DNA of 64,000 bases from JARDZU01 sp963730285 (GTDB lineage: Bacteria > Actinomycetota > Acidimicrobiia > Spongiisociales > ZC4RG35): contig CAVSQY010000001.1 in the NCBI GenBank assembly GCA_963730285.1, forward strand, positions 186,001 through 250,000, read 5' to 3'. Every line of letters starts with the position of its first letter. Within the stretch, counting starts at the first letter, position 1. Of this stretch, positions 60,048 through 64,000 are shown piece after piece. Position numbers and translations under genes: made by a program. The notes under the pieces were generated by a model that ran no database searches, was not told the DNA's origin, and was given only the letters and a program-made list of their open reading frames with translations.

Positions 60048-61225
60048 GGCGGACAACGCTCATCGTCGCAGCCGCAGTAGCCCTGTCGGCATGCACCAAT
60101 GATGGCGAGACCACCCCGATCGTCACACAGCCCGCGACTTCGACGATCTCGACCACTTTGGCCACCACGACCACGATCCCCCTTCCCATGGTTACCGGCG
60201 ACGGAGTCGACTCGGCACTGGCGTCGACGATCCGGGACCTATACGGGATCGGGGCTGGGACAGAGCCACCGGCGGCCCCCGCGTCGGTGATCGCCGGGTT
60301 TCGATCTGCTCCAGGTGCCGAGGTCCCGCAGAGCGCAGTTGGCCATGTCGGGCAATTCGACGACACCTCGCGCGTGGCAGTTGTGGAGGCCGGGGACGAC
60401 GTCACGTTGGCTGTGGCCGATCCGACCTGGCGGGTCGTTGGTGGCTGGTGGCCATCTGTCGGCATCGAGCCCGTCCTGGGCACATACCCCAAGCGGGTGG
60501 CGGTCATTGGCTCCGACGCACGTCCCGACGAGGACCCGAACGTGTCCCGCGCCGATTCGATCCACTTCATGAATCTGGCCGAGGACGGTTCCGTTGCGAT
60601 GGTCGGCGTCCCGCGAGACTCTTGGGTCCCGATCCCCGGGGTCGGCAAGAGCAAGATCAACTCGTCCCTGAGTCGTGGCGGCCCCGATCTGATGATGCAG
60701 ACCTTCACCGACGTCACGGGTGTCGACTTCGATGGCTATCTGCTCACGGGTTTCGCCGGCTTCCAGGATCTGATCGAAGTGCTCGGCGGGTTGGAGATCG
60801 ATGTCCCCACCAGCCTCAATGACAAGGCTGCCAAGGCTTACATCGACGCGGGACAACAGGTCCTTCAAGCAGCGGACGCCCTGGCTTTCGCCCGAGTGCG
60901 CAAGACGCTGCCAAATGGCGACTTCGGTCGTTCGAAGAACGGTGGGCTGGCGTTGATCGCGGCCGCCTCGATGTTGCGCGCCATGGGCCCGGCTTCGATA
61001 CCTGGCCTAATCCACGGTGCCCGAGAGTCCTATCTAACCGACATGACAGCCGAGGATGTGCTCCTCCTGGCGACGGCCATCACCAGGTTCGATCCCGATG
61101 CAACAGAGAACGTGGTGGCTTCGGGATCGGCGGGCACAGCAGGAAACGCCAGTGTGGTGTTCCTCCACGACGGCGCCTATGAGACGTTTGCCGACATGGC
61201 CGACGGAAAGCTAGGCAACGAGTAG
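60044..61225 (+). CDS. LytR-CpsA-Psr (LCP) family lipoprotein
   Basis: A 393-residue protein. Residues 1-19 are a lipoprotein signal ending L-S-A-C, followed by a Thr-rich linker. The LCP domain starts near residue 145: VAVIGSDARPDEDPNVSRADSIHF, then MVGVPRDSWVPIPGVGKSKINSSLSRGGPDLMMQTF, DGYLLTGFAGFQDLIEVLGG and ALAFARVRKTLPNGDFGRSKN. The R-x-D and the conserved arginines bind the polyprenyl pyrophosphate. LCP enzymes attach glycopolymers to the cell wall. A lipid anchor instead of the usual transmembrane helix is unusual. TTG at 60044 with GGAGG is preferred over 60032. Confidence 0.88.
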   Translation: MRRTTLIVAAAVALSACTNDGETTPIVTQPATSTISTTLATTTTIPLPMVTGDGVDSALASTIRDLYGIGAGTEPPAAPASVIAGFRSAPGAEVPQSAVGHVGQFDDTSRVAVVEAGDDVTLAVADPTWRVVGGWWPSVGIEPVLGTYPKRVAVIGSDARPDEDPNVSRADSIHFMNLAEDGSVAMVGVPRDSWVPIPGVGKSKINSSLSRGGPDLMMQTFTDVTGVDFDGYLLTGFAGFQDLIEVLGGLEIDVPTSLNDKAAKAYIDAGQQVLQAADALAFARVRKTLPNGDFGRSKNGGLALIAAASMLRAMGPASIPGLIHGARESYLTDMTAEDVLLLATAITRFDPDATENVVASGSAGTAGNASVVFLHDGAYETFADMADGKLGNE

Positions 61226-61251
61226 GGCCCACATGGCACACTCACCGGTTC

Positions 61252-62697
61252 ATGGAGGCTCCATCCAAGAACCGCAATGTGTGGATGGCAGCCGGCGCGG
61301 CCGCCGCACTGCTGCTCGGGCTTTCGGCTAGATACGGCTTCCACCGCGATGAGCTCTATTTTCTCGTCGCAGGTCGCAATCTCGACTGGGGTTTCGTCGA
61401 CCAACCACCACTCACACCCCTGGTTGCCCGAATCTCGGAACTGATCGGCGGCACCACTCCTACGGCAATTCGTGTCGTTCCTGCCCTAGCGGTGGCGTCA
61501 ATTGCGGTAATGGCTGCAGCAATGGCCAGACGATTCGGTGGCGGCCGACTGGCCCAGGCATACGCAGCGACTGCCGCCGGTTTTGCAGGGGTAGTCCTGG
61601 GAGAGGGCCACCTGCTGAGCACGGCCATATTCGACTTCGCCCTGTGGACCGCATCCCTGCTCGTCGTCATTCAGCTACTCGATGGAGCACCCCCCAAACT
61701 GTGGATGGTCGTCGGGTTGCTGGTCGGGATCGGCCTCGAGAACAAGGACACAATGGGGTTCCTGGCGGCAGCGCTGCTCGTCGCGCTGCTCGTGACCAGA
61801 CAGCGGAGGATCTTGCGCGGGTGGTGGCCGTGGGTGGGCGCCCTTGTCGCCGCCATCATTGCCCTCCCCAACCTCATCTGGCAATACGCACATGGGTTTC
61901 CCCAACTCGACATGGCCAGGGCGATCGGCGCACGCAGCGACGGGCCACTTGCCTTTGCACTCTTCCAACCGCTCCTACTCTCGGTGATCCTGTCGATTCC
62001 CGCCGCCGTCGGTCTCTGGCGTCTTGCCCGATCCGGCGAAATGAGGCAGTGGCGACCGATCGCGGTTGCCTATGCGCTCCTTTTCACGCTGTTTCTCCTA
62101 ACCGGCGCCAAGTCGTACTACATCGCCCCCCTGTACCCCGCTCTGCTGGCCGCCGGGTCGCTCTGGGTTGAGAGACTCTCCGACGCCTGGCGACGAGTGA
62201 TCGTCGGACTGACAGGCACTGGTATCGCAATCGGCATCCTCATCGCTCTTCCCGTGATGCCCATCCGACTTGCGTCGACCTTCGACGCCACCGGTGAAGT
62301 GGTCGAGACCGTGGGCTGGCCGGAGTTGATCGAGCAGGTCACTGCCGTGTACGACATGGTGCCCGTCGAGAGCCGTGACCGCGTGGCGATCTTCACCTCT
62401 TCGTACGGTGAAGCGGGCGCAATCGACATCCTGGGCCTTGTTTCGGGTTTACCACGGGCCACCAGCGGTCACAACAACTACTGGCTCTGGGGCCCGCCAC
62501 CGAATCACGGGCCGGTGATCGGTGTTGGCAGGGTCGATGGGGCGATGACACTCATATGCCCTCACTTCGACCAGGTGGGCACCATAACCAGCCCCTACGG
62601 CGTTGAGAACGAAGAGGCCGGTTTGCCCATCTATCTCTGCCTGGCACCGGACAAGCAACTCTCCGATGTCTGGGATCAGGTTCGCCACTACAACTGA
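61252..62697 (+). CDS. GT39/ArnT-type membrane glycosyltransferase-like protein
   Basis: A 481-residue membrane protein with about ten helices. The catalytic-loop motif of the PMT/ArnT family is near the N terminus: LSARYGFHRDELYFLVAGRNLDWGFVDQPPLTPLVAR, with the acidic pair D-E after H-R. LGLENKDTMGFLAAALLVALL and YIAPLYPALLAAGSLWVERL are also typical. These enzymes move sugars from polyprenyl-phosphate donors to acceptors outside the membrane. It starts 26 bases after the LCP gene, so both may act in cell-surface glycopolymer assembly. Confidence 0.85.
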   Translation: MEAPSKNRNVWMAAGAAAALLLGLSARYGFHRDELYFLVAGRNLDWGFVDQPPLTPLVARISELIGGTTPTAIRVVPALAVASIAVMAAAMARRFGGGRLAQAYAATAAGFAGVVLGEGHLLSTAIFDFALWTASLLVVIQLLDGAPPKLWMVVGLLVGIGLENKDTMGFLAAALLVALLVTRQRRILRGWWPWVGALVAAIIALPNLIWQYAHGFPQLDMARAIGARSDGPLAFALFQPLLLSVILSIPAAVGLWRLARSGEMRQWRPIAVAYALLFTLFLLTGAKSYYIAPLYPALLAAGSLWVERLSDAWRRVIVGLTGTGIAIGILIALPVMPIRLASTFDATGEVVETVGWPELIEQVTAVYDMVPVESRDRVAIFTSSYGEAGAIDILGLVSGLPRATSGHNNYWLWGPPPNHGPVIGVGRVDGAMTLICPHFDQVGTITSPYGVENEEAGLPIYLCLAPDKQLSDVWDQVRHYN

Positions 62698-62786
62698 GCT
62701 GCCGAACCGCCCTACAGATAGGGGAAATCGGCCCTGGCCCGGCGTCCTCGATCCAGGTAGTCCGTTGAGTGAACAGAAAGGAAATC

Positions 62787-63473
62787 ATGGACATCGTGGA
62801 TGTGATGACTCGCGACGTGGTCTCCGTCACACCGGACACCCCGGCCCGCCGTGCCGCTCGGATGATGATTGAAGGAGGGTTCAGTGGTCTTCCGGTCGTC
62901 GAAAACGGTCGGCTTGGCGGTGTGATCTCTGAGGCCGACCTCCTCAAGCGGGATGGCTCGCGATCCTGGATGTCGCGCGTTCTCTTCGCCGACGACCTGT
63001 CACCCGTGAGTGAGAGTGAAGTCGTCGCGGATCTGATGTCGCGGCCAGCCGAGACGATCGGCGAGCTGGCCACGGTTTCGGAGGCTGCCCGAGTCATGAC
63101 CCGCAAGGGTTACAAGCGACTTCCGGTGGTCGACCAAACCGGGGCCATGGTTGGCATAGTCACCCGTCGTGACCTGGTGAGGGCCTATGCCCGCGCCGAC
63201 GAGGAGATACTCGATGAGGTGAACACAATGCTCGGCGTCCTGCCCAGCCCGCTATCCGATGTGGATGCCAGGGTCAGCGAGGGAGTCGTCCAACTGGCTG
63301 GCGAGATGGAGACCAGCGCGGAGGCCCGCGCTTTGTGTCGTCTCGTAAAGGGGATCGAGGGCGTGGCCAGGGTAGTGAACGACATGGTCTGGGAGATCGA
63401 GTCCGAGGTCGACGCCAACCCCTGGTCTGGATATGCCTTGGAGGGCAAGGGGATGACTAGCCCCTCCGTCTGA
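62787..63473 (+). CDS. CBS-pair protein with C-terminal BON domain
   Basis: A 228-residue protein. Two CBS motifs: DVMTRDVVSVTPDTPARRAARMMIEGGFSGLPVVENGRLGGVISEADLL (residues 4-55) and LMSRPAETIGELATVSEAARVMTRKGYKRLPVVDQTGAMVGIVTRRDLVRAY (85-140). The BON domain follows (VDARVSEGVVQLAGEMETSAEARALCRLVKGIEGVARVVNDMVW). CBS pairs bind adenine nucleotides and BON domains bind membranes or phospholipids. The ATG at 62787 has AAAGGA upstream. Confidence 0.9.
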   Translation: MDIVDVMTRDVVSVTPDTPARRAARMMIEGGFSGLPVVENGRLGGVISEADLLKRDGSRSWMSRVLFADDLSPVSESEVVADLMSRPAETIGELATVSEAARVMTRKGYKRLPVVDQTGAMVGIVTRRDLVRAYARADEEILDEVNTMLGVLPSPLSDVDARVSEGVVQLAGEMETSAEARALCRLVKGIEGVARVVNDMVWEIESEVDANPWSGYALEGKGMTSPSV

Positions 63474-63544
63474 CTATCGACCTGACGAAGAAGGCAGGCC
63501 CGGCCTACCGCAATCGTGGGGGCGGTGGCCGGCACGCAACGGTG

Positions 63545-63811
63545 TCAAGAGCGTTTCGTCTCCTGATCGGCCCGCTCCTCCTTGCGCTCTTTCTCGTGAC
63601 GCTCGTGTTCTTCCTTGCGCTCCCGTTCGGCGCGCTCGTGTTCTTCCTTACGCTCCTGCTCGTGACGCTCGGCTCGCTCGTTTTCAGATTCCAATCCTGG
63701 ACCTCGATGTTGTTCCGCTCGATCGCTCTCGCTCGGGCTGTTCAGAGCAGAGTACCCGCACCCGCAAAACAGCCCACCGGACGCCCGTGCGGATTGGGCC
63801 GCGAATCCCAT
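63545..63811 (-). CDS. Charged Glu/Arg/His repeat protein, doubtful
   Basis: An 88-residue frame whose second half is almost only Glu, Arg, Lys and His in imperfect repeats (RKEEHERAER, RKEEHERHEK), giving a predicted single long charged helix. The N terminus contains C-G-C but no recognisable domain. No ribosome site is evident. The complementary strand over the same bases reads as a Leu/Val/Phe-rich hydrophobic frame from GTG at 63542, so one of the two could be a false frame. Confidence that either is expressed is low. Confidence 0.35.
   Translation of the reverse strand: MGFAAQSARASGGLFCGCGYSALNSPSESDRAEQHRGPGLESENERAERHEQERKEEHERAERERKEEHERHEKERKEERADQETKRS
63558..63680. repeat. Imperfect tandem repeat of GCTCGTG...TTCCTT units
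   Basis: Units of about 30-36 bases containing GCTCGTGTTCTTCCTT(A/G)CGCTC and GCTCGTGACGCTC recur several times. The repeat encodes charged helix units on the minus strand and a leucine/valine/phenylalanine-rich sequence on the plus strand. Confidence 0.6.
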
Positions 63812-63848
63812 TCAGGAACCTTTGGCCCCGGCCGACGTTCATCACTGG

Positions 63849-64000
63849 ATGCGTTATCGACCCCTGTTCGTGCTCGCCGCCCTTGGCACGATCGTGGCCT
63901 GGGCACTGCCTGCCTGGGGCGCAGACCACACCGGCTCATTTGTCGACGACGACCACAGCAGATTCGAGCCCTACATCGAAGCGGCTGTCTCGGCCGGCCT
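63849..64000 (+). CDS. Secreted S-layer-homology-like protein (3' end outside window)
   Basis: ATG at 63849 opens a signal peptide (YRPLFVLAALGTIVAWALPAWGA) followed by GSFVDDDHSRFEPYIEAAVSAGL. This has the pattern of the first SLH repeat in secreted actinobacterial proteins (F-x-D-D-x-x-S-x-F-E-x-x-I-E). SLH domains hold proteins on the cell wall or S-layer. Only 50 codons are inside the window, so further domains are unknown. The LCP and GT39 genes nearby fit a cell-surface neighbourhood. Confidence 0.75.
   Translation, partial: MRYRPLFVLAALGTIVAWALPAWGADHTGSFVDDDHSRFEPYIEAAVSAG

Noticed and set aside
1..64000. CRISPR arrays, transposases, phage genes or a replication origin
   Set aside because: No regularly spaced repeats, no transposase or integrase motifs and no DnaA-box clusters were seen while reading the window.

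Overview
The window is about 64 kb of high-GC bacterial chromosome. It has tightly packed genes, frequent GTG and TTG starts, many 4-base stop/start overlaps (ATGA, GTGA, TTGA), lipoproteins with long threonine-rich linkers after the lipid-attachment cysteine, a SARP-type regulator, an RskA-like anti-sigma factor, a Ddn-like deazaflavin oxidoreductase and a secreted protein that appears to begin an S-layer-homology repeat. Together these suggest an uncultured member of the Actinomycetota, most likely Acidimicrobiia or a close relative. That placement is inference; no rRNA gene is present.

Layout. 1-5.5 kb: an endonuclease IV-like gene cut by the edge, a secreted lipoprotein, a MarR regulator divergent from a glyoxalase-fold enzyme, tRNA-Lys, a DUF3137-like/LemA pair and a frameshifted conserved gene. 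5.6-13.5 kb: an FAD oxidoreductase, a partner-switching module (GAF-phosphatase-kinase fusion plus two STAS proteins), a 7TM protein and a 915-residue SARP-ATPase-TPR regulator. Several of these units share a TCTCGTAACG promoter element. 14-28.5 kb: a self-contained catabolic island with an XRE-cupin regulator and an SDR divergent from a ten-gene operon. The operon encodes a beta-hydroxyacid-type dehydrogenase, a bicupin, a creatinase-like M24 protein, TPP-dependent E1 alpha and beta, an amidohydrolase, and a ribose-type ABC importer whose last permease is fused in frame to a second amidohydrolase. 28.5-31.6 kb: a HAD hydrolase and a frameshifted flavin monooxygenase divergent from a PadR regulator.

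31.6-34.6 kb: a six-gene operon of ferredoxin, three small exported or anchored proteins, the ApbE flavin transferase and a ferric-reductase-like membrane protein. 35-42.8 kb: a PLP enzyme, MscS, Sir2, a tandem GNAT protein, acyl-CoA dehydrogenase, SDR and a ketoacyl synthase. 42.8-46.3 kb: a TPP riboswitch controlling thiamine importer genes thiB-thiP-thiQ, closed by a terminator. 46.3-50.9 kb: an EF-hand-like secreted protein, a thioesterase, a zinc alcohol dehydrogenase, and an ECF sigma/anti-sigma pair divergent from a lipoprotein. 51-56.3 kb: three-subunit NAD(P) transhydrogenase, a CDF metal exporter, an OsmC protein and a dihydroorotate-dehydrogenase-like protein. 56.3-64 kb: pyruvate:ferredoxin oxidoreductase, an LCP lipoprotein behind a leader terminator, a GT39-type membrane protein, a CBS-BON protein and the start of an S-layer-type protein.

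The most interesting systems are the island with the transporter-amidohydrolase fusion and the ApbE operon, in which a small exported protein carries a flavinylation-like motif but no recognisable FMN-binding domain. Three genes contain apparent single-base frameshifts, each explained by one extra G or C in a short run. Assembly error must therefore be excluded before any of them is called a pseudogene.
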